DNA of 61,529 nucleotides from Spirochaetales bacterium (GTDB taxonomy: Bacteria; Spirochaetota; Spirochaetia; SZUA-6). The notes beneath the pieces were generated by a model that was not told the DNA's origin, did no database searches, and was given only the letters and a program-made list of their open reading frames with translations. Location of the stretch: positions 1 to 61,529 of the forward strand of contig JALUUM010000013.1 in NCBI GenBank assembly GCA_027021365.1, read 5' to 3'. Of this stretch, positions 26,240 to 34,831 are shown one piece after another (positions within the stretch are counted from its first letter, which is position 1; each line of letters begins with the position of its first letter). The position numbers were made by a program, and so were the translations under genes.

Positions 26240-27772
26240 ATGATTGAGAAGAGAAGTTTCGAAGACGAGATTGCAGAGGCCATTCTTACGAAGATAAAGG
26301 AAATGGGCCTCAAAGAGGGGGATAAACTTCCTTCACACGAACAACTTGCCAGGGAGTTACAGGTATCGGTTCCCTCCTTAAGAAAGGGCCTTCAGATACT
26401 GGTCGTTCTTGGGGCGGTTAGAATCAACCATGGGAGCGGTACCATAGTATCGAGCCCCTCTGTAAAGAACTATCTAAGGATATTCGATGCTACCGTTCGA
26501 ACGAGGCCCTTTAAATACAACCATGTCCTTGAAAACCTGCGACTGGTTCTCCTTCCTATGCTGAAGGATTTATTGGGGCGGAAAAAATCAATCTATAGCT
26601 TTGAACTAATCGAGGAGGGAATGAAGAATGCCCTTGTATCGAAAGACTTCAACTCGCTCAACTCCATGATAGAAAAGCTCTTCATTTCCATAGTTTCGGA
26701 TTCTGCGAATCCTTTGCTAATAGAGTTCACGGAGTTTATGAGTAAGCTCCTCGTAACTGATCACAAGGTTGTAAGGTATTTCAACGGCCATGCGGATCAG
26801 ATTTACCCCGAGTACCTGAGATTGCTCCAGGCAATAAGGCGGGGAGAACGGGAGGAGTCGCTTCGGGTTCTCGAATCCCTGCTCTCCTTCAACCTGGAGG
26901 AGAGAGACAACATAGGACTCATCTGCGATACATTCGGGACTGGTTCGATAGGTGGAAGCTTTTATAGCGTTGGAAGAGAGATATGCAGGATTTTAAGGAA
27001 GTACAGCAACATATCCATCGATACAACACTTACAGGCGGGGGAATAGAGAATGTTGAACTCACGAGCGAGGGAAAGATCATGCTTGGCCTCACGCAGTCT
27101 GATATTGCAGATGCGGCCATAAAGGGGGAAGGGCTCTTTTCCGGTGAGAATAAGAACATCCGTGCCATTTGCGGGATACAGGAACTTGGCCTCTGGATAA
27201 TCGCCAGAAAGAATACCGACTTCGATTCCATGGAGGAGTTGAAGGGTAAGAGAATTGCAATGGGGGCAACGGGAGGTGAAACAAGCATCGTTGCCGATGC
27301 GGTCCTTAAGATCTATGGCTACAGGGAGGGTGACTACAGGCCGTATTTTCTATCCATATCCAATGCGGCCTACGGGCTTTTGAACAGGGAGATAGACCTT
27401 GTTTTTTTCCTCTCTGCGGGAAAGCCGAGTGCAATAGAGGAGATAGAGGAGAAGGTAGAGATCAAGGTTCTCTCGATAGATGAGGAGAAGCTAAAAGCCC
27501 TTCTTACGGACCACCCGTACTGGTTCAAGTCCGGAATAGAGTATGACAGTGGTAAAAGTGTGAATACCGTGGGAGTAGCGGCTATTCTGATAACCCACGC
27601 AGATGCGCCCGAATCCGTTGTCTACGAGATAACTTCCTCGATATTCGAACATTCGGAGGACATTCTTCTGGACAGGAAGGTAACTCTGGACAATGCACTC
27701 CAGGGCGTCTCTATCCCGCTCCATCCCGGTGCAATGAGGTACTACCAGGAGAGGGGAGTCTTGAAAGAATGA
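26240..27772 (+). CDS. Chimeric regulator: GntR winged helix + helical domain + TAXI solute-receptor domain
   Basis: This is a 510-residue cytosolic protein without a signal peptide. Residues about 5-72 are a GntR DNA-binding domain (DKLPSHEQLARELQVSVPSLRKGLQIL, wing NHGSGTIV). About 90-225 is helical and FCD-like. About 227-505 matches a TAXI-type TRAP receptor: FGTGSIGGSFYSVGREI, LTGGGIENVELTSEGKIMLGLTQSDIA, DSMEELKGKRIAMGATGGETSIVADAVL. TAXI domains normally bind dicarboxylates or amino acids outside the membrane. Here the fold seems recruited as an intracellular effector sensor, as LacI-type domains are in AraR. The gene overlaps the next by 4 bases, tying it to the GDPD/sugar-transport operon it probably controls. 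Confidence 0.85.
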   Translation: MIEKRSFEDEIAEAILTKIKEMGLKEGDKLPSHEQLARELQVSVPSLRKGLQILVVLGAVRINHGSGTIVSSPSVKNYLRIFDATVRTRPFKYNHVLENLRLVLLPMLKDLLGRKKSIYSFELIEEGMKNALVSKDFNSLNSMIEKLFISIVSDSANPLLIEFTEFMSKLLVTDHKVVRYFNGHADQIYPEYLRLLQAIRRGEREESLRVLESLLSFNLEERDNIGLICDTFGTGSIGGSFYSVGREICRILRKYSNISIDTTLTGGGIENVELTSEGKIMLGLTQSDIADAAIKGEGLFSGENKNIRAICGIQELGLWIIARKNTDFDSMEELKGKRIAMGATGGETSIVADAVLKIYGYREGDYRPYFLSISNAAYGLLNREIDLVFFLSAGKPSAIEEIEEKVEIKVLSIDEEKLKALLTDHPYWFKSGIEYDSGKSVNTVGVAAILITHADAPESVVYEITSSIFEHSEDILLDRKVTLDNALQGVSIPLHPGAMRYYQERGVLKE

Positions 27773-28524
27773 GCGTGGCAGGTAACAGAGGGGCACATGG
27801 CCTTACAAATGGCGAAGTCAAGATTACAGGTCACCGGGGCGTGGCTGGTTTGCTCCCTGAAAATACGATTGCCGGTTTCCTGAAAGCCTGTGAAATAGGC
27901 TGTGATGCCGTTGAAATGGATGTAAGGCTTACCTCGGACAAAGAATTGATATTGATGCATGACGCCACGATCGACCGTACGACAAATGGCAGGGGAGAAG
28001 TCTCGAAACTGACAGTTAAGGAGCTTAAGCAATTTTTAGTTGGTGGCAGGGAGCCTGTGCCGACATTTGCCGAGGTGTTGGAGGCCCTGAAAGATGAGGA
28101 TATAGCCATCCAGATTGAACTTAAAGGTCCCGATACGGAGAAGTTTGTCCATGCGGTTGTGGAATCCTTTGGTCTTACAGAGAGGGTGAGCTATACCTCT
28201 TTCTTTCACATGAGGGTGAGATACGTAAAGGAGAATTGCCCTAGTTCTACCGTGGGAATCCTGGTTGGTTCGAATCCTGTTGACCCCGTCTCTCTGATGG
28301 AACAGGCTAGAGCCTCGAATCTACACATACATTACAGAATGGTAGATACACGAATCGTCAATGAAGTCCATGCTTCCGGGAAAAGGGTAGTTACATGGGG
28401 AAGTGTTGAAGACACTGCTGTTTTCAACAGGTTACTTGGAATGGGTGTCGATGCCATTGGCTCGAACAGGCCGGACCTGTTTATCGACTATTTGCGAGAA
28501 AGGAAAAGGGGAATCAATGAGTAG
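27769..28524 (+). CDS. Glycerophosphodiester phosphodiesterase (UgpQ-like), first copy
   Basis: This 251-residue cytosolic TIM-barrel phosphodiesterase carries the GDPD motifs: ITGHRGVAGLLPENT (catalytic His-Arg and Glu), AVEMDVRLTSDKELILMHD (metal Glu/Asp and second catalytic His), and a late VVTWGSVED. It should split glycerophosphodiesters to glycerol-3-phosphate and an alcohol. It starts within the stop of the GntR-TAXI gene (ATGA) and overlaps the next permease by 8 bases, so regulator, hydrolase and importer are translated together. A related enzyme is at 32723. Confidence 0.92.
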   Translation: MSVAGNRGAHGLTNGEVKITGHRGVAGLLPENTIAGFLKACEIGCDAVEMDVRLTSDKELILMHDATIDRTTNGRGEVSKLTVKELKQFLVGGREPVPTFAEVLEALKDEDIAIQIELKGPDTEKFVHAVVESFGLTERVSYTSFFHMRVRYVKENCPSSTVGILVGSNPVDPVSLMEQARASNLHIHYRMVDTRIVNEVHASGKRVVTWGSVEDTAVFNRLLGMGVDAIGSNRPDLFIDYLRERKRGINE

Positions 28525-29443
28525 CATTGTTGAAAAGACGAGAAGGGAGAGGCTGATTGAACAGCTTAGGATGAGAAAGGGGCTTCTCTTTATGCTTGCA
28601 ATAGGGATGACCTGGTATGCCATCTTCCAGTTTTATCCCATGACAAAGATTTACTGGGCTTTCACCAATATAGGGCAGGTTCCTCCTTCCCAGGTTTCCT
28701 TTGTGGGGCTTGCCAACTTCATAAAGCTATTCAGGGTCACCCAGTTCAGGCGGTCTCTCTGGAATACCTTTTACATAAGTTTCCTGAAGATACTGATAGG
28801 ATTTCCGGTTCCCATAATCTTTGCCCTTCTCCTCAACGAGATGCGCATCAGTTTTTTGAAACGAGGAATCCAGACAGTCATCTATGTTCCTCACTTTCTA
28901 TCGTGGGTTGTTGTCGGAGCTATCTGGTACATAATGCTTGCACCTGCAAACAGCCCGAATGCTCAAATTGCAGAGATTCTCGGAAGAAAGCCGATCTTCT
29001 GGTGGGCATCCGACAGGTATATACGGGGATTGCTCGTTGCAACGGATATCTGGAGAAATGCGGGATACGGTACTATCGTGTATCTGGCTTCCATAATGTC
29101 GATAGATCCGGCACTGTACGAAGCTGCGATAATGGACGGTGCCAACAGGTGGCAGCAGACCTGGCATATCACACTTGCAGGCATACGCTCCGTAATAGTA
29201 ATTCTCTTTATTATAAGGATTGGCAAGATCCTGAACCTCTTTAAGCAGGTGTTCGTTCTAACTACCCCAATCGTGCGCGGCCCCAGTGATGTGCTTATGA
29301 CTTACGCATACAGAACCGGGATACAGCAGATGCAGATTGGTTATGCAATGGCAGTTTCTGTCTTCAAAACAGTGGTAGGCCTTGCACTGGTTCTTCTTAC
29401 CAACTGGCTGGCAAAGAAGATAAAAGAGGAGGGGGTTTTCTGA
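28517..29443 (+). CDS. LplB-type sugar ABC importer permease 1
   Basis: This inner-membrane protein of about 308 residues belongs to the LplB/UgpA branch. The start is set at ATG 28517, which overlaps the GDPD stop with AAAGGGGA upstream. A longer frame exists but lacks a ribosome binding site and lies antisense-like within the GDPD gene. Visible are a membrane segment near 20-40, FVGLANFIKLF, and the EAA loop DPALYEAAIMDGANRWQQTWHITLAGI. LplB/LplC-type systems take up oligosaccharides or related compounds. GDPD genes on both sides suggest a glycerol-phosphodiester or glycosyl-glycerol ligand. Confidence 0.88.
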   Translation: MSSIVEKTRRERLIEQLRMRKGLLFMLAIGMTWYAIFQFYPMTKIYWAFTNIGQVPPSQVSFVGLANFIKLFRVTQFRRSLWNTFYISFLKILIGFPVPIIFALLLNEMRISFLKRGIQTVIYVPHFLSWVVVGAIWYIMLAPANSPNAQIAEILGRKPIFWWASDRYIRGLLVATDIWRNAGYGTIVYLASIMSIDPALYEAAIMDGANRWQQTWHITLAGIRSVIVILFIIRIGKILNLFKQVFVLTTPIVRGPSDVLMTYAYRTGIQQMQIGYAMAVSVFKTVVGLALVLLTNWLAKKIKEEGVF

Positions 29444-29444
29444 A

Positions 29445-30293
29445 ATGCAACCGACAAAGGGAGAAAAGATATTCAACTTTTTCAATTACCTCGTAATGGG
29501 ATTCTTTGCCCTCACTATGATAATTCCTGTTATCTATATTTTACAGTTAACCTTTTCCGCGGATCCCAATCTTGATTTTCGCCTTCTCCCAAAGAAGTTC
29601 ACCCTGTACAACTATAAATTTGTCATTCAGCAAGGTCTGCTCCTTCGTCCGCTGCTTAATAGTGTATACCTCTCTGTCCTGGGAACGGTTGTGAGCCTTA
29701 CACTGACTTCGATTCTTGCATACCCCCTGGCTGACAAGAAGCTTCCCGGCAGAAGATTCTTCAATTTTCTCGTTGTTCTTACCATTATGATAAACCTTGG
29801 ATTTCTTCCCAAATACCTACTTGTAAGAGACTTAAGGCTCATGAACACCTATTGGAGTTTGATTCTTGTCGGCGGAATAAACTCTTTTAATCTGATTCTG
29901 ATGAGAAATTATTTCCAGAGTATTCCCGATGAATTGTTCGATTCTGCAAGGATAGACGGGGCCTCTGAAATGAAGATACTCTTTAAGATTGTTCTTCCAT
30001 TAGCCCTGCCTATTCTTGCAACGATCTTCCTCTTTTACTTCGTCGCCTACTGGAACGAGTACTTCAATGTGATTCTCTATATAACGGATCACATGAAATA
30101 CACACTTCAGGTTATTCTGAGGTCTATGATAATCCTGGAGGAAGACCTGGGAGCTTCATTTGCAGAGACTACCCTTCTGGACAACATAAAGTACACCACG
30201 GTAATAGTTGCGCTGATTCCCATTCTCATGCTGTACCCCTTTCTCCAGCGATATTTCACCAAGGGAATAATGCTTGGCTCGATTAAGGGTTAA
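29445..30293 (+). CDS. LplC-type sugar ABC importer permease 2
   Basis: This 282-residue partner permease is of the LplC/YtcP type. It has six membrane segments, the phrase MIIPVIYILQLTFSADP near the start and the EAA loop PDELFDSARIDGASEMKILFKIVLPLALP. It starts two bases after the previous stop. No ATPase gene lies in this operon, as is common for CUT1 importers in this family, which borrow a shared MsmX-like ATPase encoded elsewhere. Confidence 0.9.
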   Translation: MQPTKGEKIFNFFNYLVMGFFALTMIIPVIYILQLTFSADPNLDFRLLPKKFTLYNYKFVIQQGLLLRPLLNSVYLSVLGTVVSLTLTSILAYPLADKKLPGRRFFNFLVVLTIMINLGFLPKYLLVRDLRLMNTYWSLILVGGINSFNLILMRNYFQSIPDELFDSARIDGASEMKILFKIVLPLALPILATIFLFYFVAYWNEYFNVILYITDHMKYTLQVILRSMIILEEDLGASFAETTLLDNIKYTTVIVALIPILMLYPFLQRYFTKGIMLGSIKG

Positions 30294-30356
30294 TGTATGT
30301 TTTTTAGCGATCAAATATTTTGGTCAAAATAAATATTTTAAAGAAAGGAGATGGAG

Positions 30357-31832
30357 ATGAAAAAAATCTTAATTGCTTCTCTGATGTTACTCTGCTTGCT
30401 TCTCTACGGGGTATGGGCCGGCGGTCAGGAAGAGAAGAAGGCAACACCCGGCATGGACAAGATAGTTTACCTTGCCGTGGAATACAATGACCATCCCGAA
30501 GTTCTGCCTGCATGGGCAGCAGAGTTCAAACGAATTACCGGGGTGGATGTAGTGTTGAAAACGGTCAGCTCCAAGAATGCCAGTGATCTCATGATGGCTC
30601 AGTTTATGGCAGGCGAGCTTCCCGATGTTGTAAAATATGGGGCTGATAACTTGAACAACATTGCAAGGCAGGGGTTTATCATTCCGCTGGACAAGTTTAT
30701 AGAGAACTCCCCGAAGATGAAGAAGCTCAAAGAGATGTATCCCAGTTCCTTCAAGGCGCATTCCGTTAACGGTGTTGTTTACGGAATACCTGCCATGGTT
30801 GGTGCTCAGAGGGGTCTGTGGGTGAGAACGGACCTCCTTAAGAAACTAGGGCTGCCAATGCCAAAGACTCTGGACGAGTTTGTTTCAACATTGAAGGCGA
30901 TGCGGGACAATCTAAAGGGTCCCGACGGTAAACCGATGTATCCCCTTATTTCAAAGACCTACCACGACGGTTACCTCCCTGCTGTAATCGGTAACTACTT
31001 CGATGTATCGATACTTCCGATAGTAAAGCGTCCCAACGACAAGAAATACAGGGAGGGCTGGGATTCGCCTCAGTTCAAGGATTATGCAAGGTTTATAAAG
31101 ATGCTCTACGATGAAAAGTTGATGGATCCCGACCATGCCCTTCCACAGAAGGCCTCGAAGACGCGTAGTAAATTCTATGCCGGTAAGGGCGCTTTCCTCA
31201 TAATGTGGGTTTACAGGTATCAGGAGATGGTTTCAGAGCTCAGAAAGAATTTTCCCAATGCAGAGATTGCCCTTGTACCGCCGATTGAGAACCCAAAGAC
31301 CGGCAACGTTATGGGTCTCTCCGTTGTTCCCGGTTACAGGCCCTTCTGCATAACATCCAAGGCCAAGGATCCGCAGTTTGTGTGGGATAAATTTATCGAA
31401 ACCCTGTACTTCAATCCGGATGGTGCGATGCTGCTTTACAGAGGTATCCCCAATGTTTCATACAAGATAGTAAATGGAATGTTTGTGGACAACTTTAAGG
31501 AATCGGGAATTCACATGGGAGTAAGGGCCCCTATGGACCCAAGTATCAAGTTCCCCTATAAGCTTCCACCTCTGGCAGAGAAGGGACAGCAGATAGAACA
31601 ACAGTTCAGCTCCTGGTTCTCGAAGTACGACGATCGGGTGGTATTTGAACAGCCGACGAAGGCCGTTCCCGAGTATGATGCAATAAGAAAGGACATGAAG
31701 GATAAGAAGAATCAGCTCTTCTGGAAGTACGTGCTTGGTGAATTTACTCTGGATGAAATGCTCAAAAAATTCGAAGATTACAAGAAGGAAGTGAACTTCG
31801 ACAGCATACTCGAGCAGATAAACCAGGATTGA
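30357..31832 (+). CDS. LplA-type extracellular substrate-binding protein
   Basis: This is an exported binding protein of about 491 residues. ATG 30357 is preferred because AAAGGAG ends at 30350, leaving a 6-base spacing. The ATG at 30351 directly abuts it. The signal peptide MKKILIASLMLLCLLLYG ends in VWAGGQEEKK, the same cysteine-free pattern as the other binding proteins here. Segments GIPAMVGAQRGLWVRTDLLKKLGL and PKTLDEFVSTLKAMRD are typical of family 1 binding proteins of LplBC systems. It lies downstream of its permeases and is followed by a stem-loop. Confidence 0.9.
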   Translation: MKKILIASLMLLCLLLYGVWAGGQEEKKATPGMDKIVYLAVEYNDHPEVLPAWAAEFKRITGVDVVLKTVSSKNASDLMMAQFMAGELPDVVKYGADNLNNIARQGFIIPLDKFIENSPKMKKLKEMYPSSFKAHSVNGVVYGIPAMVGAQRGLWVRTDLLKKLGLPMPKTLDEFVSTLKAMRDNLKGPDGKPMYPLISKTYHDGYLPAVIGNYFDVSILPIVKRPNDKKYREGWDSPQFKDYARFIKMLYDEKLMDPDHALPQKASKTRSKFYAGKGAFLIMWVYRYQEMVSELRKNFPNAEIALVPPIENPKTGNVMGLSVVPGYRPFCITSKAKDPQFVWDKFIETLYFNPDGAMLLYRGIPNVSYKIVNGMFVDNFKESGIHMGVRAPMDPSIKFPYKLPPLAEKGQQIEQQFSSWFSKYDDRVVFEQPTKAVPEYDAIRKDMKDKKNQLFWKYVLGEFTLDEMLKKFEDYKKEVNFDSILEQINQD

Positions 31833-31857
31833 TCAGGAAGTTATCGGAAGATCGGTT

Positions 31858-31884
31858 CCCGCCCCCGATATGAACGGGGGTGGG
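31858..31884 (+). promoter_or_regulatory. GC-rich stem-loop after the LplA-type gene
   Basis: A 10-base stem CCCGCCCCCG / CGGGGGTGGG (one G-U pair) with a 7-base loop starts 26 bases after the binding-protein stop. TTCTTG follows, so it could terminate partly. The G-rich right arm is also the only ribosome-binding-like sequence ahead of the next ATG at 31893, so the hairpin may limit translation of that gene. Confidence 0.6.
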
Positions 31885-31892
31885 TTCTTGTA

Positions 31893-32726
31893 ATGATGAA
31901 AATATATTCGAATCTCAGCCCATTTGTCGATGGTATACTTTCCGGTGAAATAGATGATTTTTCAAAGATTTCAGATGTGCTTTTAGATAATGGTTTCGAT
32001 GGGATCGAGATAAATCAGGTTTATTTTGATATTTACCACCAGGGAATTCTTTCAACGGGTTTCGATATTGAGAGCATCGACTTTTCAGGTGAAAAGCTGG
32101 GTATAAGCATTCATTCCAATTACTTTGATTTCAACCTTGCATCGATAAATCCTTTCTCCAGGGAGGCAGCTATTGAACAGGTAGTCAAGGAATATAACTT
32201 TGCTTCTGAAAAAAATATCAAAATGCTAACTATTCATCCGGGACGAGTAAGGAAGGTATCCAGGGAGACAGCCTGTACACTGCTTATCGATTCTCTTGGC
32301 AGGGTGTTTGAAAGACTGCCTGAATCGGACCTAACGCTTTCTATAGAGAACATGGATGGAAAGAGGGACAAACTCCTTAACCAGGTGGAAGAGATAGGGA
32401 GCCTTTTGTCTGCTTTTCCAGGTCTGGGGCTTACCGTGGATTTTGCACACCTTGGCATGAATGGTGAGGATATCGACAGCTTTCTGGGTAAATTCTCTGA
32501 AAGGATAGTACATGTTCATTTGAGTGGGGTGAAGAGGGGAAAGAGGCACGGTGATGTGGCTCTGGATAAGAGCGAGATTGATTTTTCTCGGTACCTTTCC
32601 GGGTTTATTGAAAGAGATGTGGCAGTTGTCATAGAAAACAGGAAATGGGAGGATCTGATTTCAAGTAAAAGATTCCTTGTGGCCCGTATAAAAAAAACTT
32701 TGAGTAAAGGGGGATTGGCATTTTGA
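31893..32726 (+). CDS. Sugar phosphate isomerase/epimerase-type TIM barrel
   Basis: This 277-residue protein belongs to the AP-endonuclease-2/xylose-isomerase-like barrel family. Metal-ligand motifs are visible: MLTIHPGRVR, LSIENMDGKRD (Glu), LTVDFAHLG (Asp and His), VHVHLSGVKRGKRHGD (His) and VVIENRKW (Glu). ATG 31893 or ATG 31896 may be the start. The gene overlaps the following GDPD gene by 4 bases. The family covers epimerases, isomerases and dehydratases, and the substrate is unknown. Context suggests a product of the sugar importer. Confidence 0.82.
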   Translation: MMKIYSNLSPFVDGILSGEIDDFSKISDVLLDNGFDGIEINQVYFDIYHQGILSTGFDIESIDFSGEKLGISIHSNYFDFNLASINPFSREAAIEQVVKEYNFASEKNIKMLTIHPGRVRKVSRETACTLLIDSLGRVFERLPESDLTLSIENMDGKRDKLLNQVEEIGSLLSAFPGLGLTVDFAHLGMNGEDIDSFLGKFSERIVHVHLSGVKRGKRHGDVALDKSEIDFSRYLSGFIERDVAVVIENRKWEDLISSKRFLVARIKKTLSKGGLAF

Positions 32727-33478
32727 GTATCAAAGACATTTACAGTGACCCGAAGAGGATAGTCATTACCGCTCACAGGGGTTTTTCAGGGAGGTACCCT
32801 GAAAATACGATTGTGGCATTCGAAAAAGCCTATGAAGCCGGGGCAGACCTTATAGAGTTCGATGTAAGATTGACGCGTGATGAAAGAATCGTGGTCTCTC
32901 ATGATGGTAACTTAAAGAGGGTTTGCGCGGAAAATATCAGTATAGATTCCCTTACATTGAAAGAGATAAGGGAGATGTGCTCTGCCGGAAAGAGGCCGAT
33001 ACATACCTTTGATGAGGTGCTGGATTTTTTTGAGTCAGCCAGAAGGAAAAAGCAGGAGATTGGTATGAATATTCAGATAAAGGAATCCCATGAAGTTCTT
33101 ATCCGGCAGGCATGCAGGATATTCAGACAGCGTGATTTGTATAAGAGCGCCTATTTCACCGTTAGTACCTTCAGGGAGGCTGAGATGGTGCGGTCTTTTG
33201 ATAGTGATATCGAGCTGTGTGTGCTCGAGAGGAAAAAGGTCTACGATAAGTCGCTTTTGAGGGAGATGAAGGATTTTGGATGCAACTTCCTTCAGCCGCA
33301 CAGGAGGGACGTGACTCCCGGACTTGTAAGAATAATCAGGGAGCTGGGGTTCCTGGAAAATGTTTACTATTCAAATACGGATGGTGACAACAGGAGGTTC
33401 ATATCCTATGGAATCAGGGGGATACTGACAGACTACCCCGATGTACTTGTAAAAACGGTGACGTCACTGGGGCTCTGA
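32723..33478 (+). CDS. Glycerophosphodiester phosphodiesterase, second copy
   Basis: This 251-residue GDPD starts at a TTG that overlaps the previous stop (TTGA). It carries ITAHRGFSGRYPENT, DLIEFDVRLTRDERIVVSHDG, and a C-terminal ISYGIRGILTDYPDVL. It has the same length as the copy at 27769 but diverges clearly, so it is not a recent duplicate. Its last 15 bases overlap the end of araM on the other strand, so the two operons collide at their 3' ends with no room for a separate terminator. Confidence 0.9.
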   Translation: MSIKDIYSDPKRIVITAHRGFSGRYPENTIVAFEKAYEAGADLIEFDVRLTRDERIVVSHDGNLKRVCAENISIDSLTLKEIREMCSAGKRPIHTFDEVLDFFESARRKKQEIGMNIQIKESHEVLIRQACRIFRQRDLYKSAYFTVSTFREAEMVRSFDSDIELCVLERKKVYDKSLLREMKDFGCNFLQPHRRDVTPGLVRIIRELGFLENVYYSNTDGDNRRFISYGIRGILTDYPDVLVKTVTSLGL

Positions 33479-34780
33479 AAAGGTGAGTAAGTTCCTGGTT
33501 AGCTGAATTGCAAAATAATCAAGAAGGTTAAGCTCGTCCAGTAAGTTTAAAAGTGTGTACTTGTTGTTCATTTCTTTTGCACATATAATCATATCAGATA
33601 TCTCAGTTGGAGAAAAACCCATTTTTATAGGATCAAAGGGGACGCCGGATTTATTCATTAAATCCCTGAACTGATCAATATCAAAGATATTATTTTTTAC
33701 AGTTTTCTGCAGATATTTCCAGTTAACTGAAAGTAATTTAACGAGTTTCTCCATTCGTTTTCTATTGGATCTGTTCTTTTTCCAGTTGTCAATAATTCCT
33801 TTTGAATCAGCATCAAAAACACGAGAGAATATTTCTTCTCTGGATTCTTTGATTTCCTTTTTTTTATTTTTACTTACAAGCAGGTTATGAAAATCATTGT
33901 AACTAAGGGAGAATAAGTTATTATAGATAGAAGTCATTATGTAGGCACCCAGTGCCACTGTCTCCCCGTGGAAGAAAAAAGATGTTTTACCCAGATTAAT
34001 ATTATATTCAATAAAATGTGAGATTTGATGTTCAGAACCGCTTGCAGGACGAGAGCTTCCGGCAAGTGCAATTGAAAAACCGGAAACGATAAGACCATCC
34101 ATGAGGGTTTTTATTGTTTCTTCATGGAAAGCACCGAGTTCATTTATTTTTTTTATGCATCTATTAAGAGGTTGTTGAATAATTTTCAACGACTTATTAT
34201 TTATACTTTCATTATTCACTATATTTGAAATATACCAGTCGGTTTTTGGAATTCCCTTTGATAAGAAATCTCCGAAACCTGCAGCATTGACTCTCTTGGG
34301 TGCATTTTTAAGTATAGTTGTATCGGCAAATATTGCTTCTGGCATTTTGGCCTGCAAAGTCTTTTTAATGTTGTTGATAAATACCGGACTCACGGAAGAT
34401 GCAAAGGCATCCGCCGAAGTTCCCGTGGGTATGGATACAAATGGGAGTGAGAGCTTGTATGCCAATATTCTTGTAAGATCCGTTATCGTACCAGTTCCAA
34501 GTGCTATTAGGCAATCTGCCTTTATGTCGATATCTAGAAGGAGAGAGCCAACAGAGGTTTCATCAGCCTTGCATATCTCTTTACATTTAAGCATGCAAAC
34601 TTTAAGCGAAATCCTTTCTCGTTCCAGTCTTGTTAAAACTTCTCTCCCTGCCTTAAAGGTGTTTTCGTCACAGATTAAAGTGGGATGAGATATGTTAAGA
34701 TTATTCTTAAGGAAGTCGGGAAGCTCATTAAGTGCTTCTCTAGAAATGATTGTCTTTATATTGGTGATTTCTTTTTCCAT
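33464..34780 (-). CDS. araM: AraM/EgsA-like sn-glycerol-1-phosphate dehydrogenase
   Basis: This 438-residue enzyme belongs to the iron-alcohol dehydrogenase/dehydroquinate synthase fold. The NAD(P)-binding stretch LIALGTGTITDLTRILAYK and PFVSIPTGTSADAFAS are typical of AraM/glycerol-1-phosphate dehydrogenase. Metal ligands should include the Asp in the GFGDFLSK region and His in GSEHQISHFIE and FHGETVALGA. In Bacillus subtilis araM sits in the arabinose operon, and here it closes an araB-D-A-M operon in the same way. It reduces dihydroxyacetone phosphate to glycerol-1-phosphate in that relative. Its benefit to arabinose use is unclear. The start lacks a strong ribosome binding site. Confidence 0.88.
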   Translation of the reverse strand: MEKEITNIKTIISREALNELPDFLKNNLNISHPTLICDENTFKAGREVLTRLERERISLKVCMLKCKEICKADETSVGSLLLDIDIKADCLIALGTGTITDLTRILAYKLSLPFVSIPTGTSADAFASSVSPVFINNIKKTLQAKMPEAIFADTTILKNAPKRVNAAGFGDFLSKGIPKTDWYISNIVNNESINNKSLKIIQQPLNRCIKKINELGAFHEETIKTLMDGLIVSGFSIALAGSSRPASGSEHQISHFIEYNINLGKTSFFFHGETVALGAYIMTSIYNNLFSLSYNDFHNLLVSKNKKKEIKESREEIFSRVFDADSKGIIDNWKKNRSNRKRMEKLVKLLSVNWKYLQKTVKNNIFDIDQFRDLMNKSGVPFDPIKMGFSPTEISDMIICAKEMNNKYTLLNLLDELNLLDYFAIQLTRNLLTFSEPQ

Positions 34781-34831
34781 TTTTTCTTAATCTGTTGTTC
34801 TAGAAGACTTTTGTATGCGTAAATTGATTTT

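Noticed and set aside
28403..28516. N-terminal extension of the LplB-type permease
   Set aside because: It lies within the GDPD gene in another frame, and ATG 28517 fits family length and has a ribosome binding site.
33458..33467. GTGACGTCAC palindrome at the GDPD/araM overlap
   Set aside because: It lies within coding sequence of both genes, is only 10 bases long and has no second copy, so it is likely chance.
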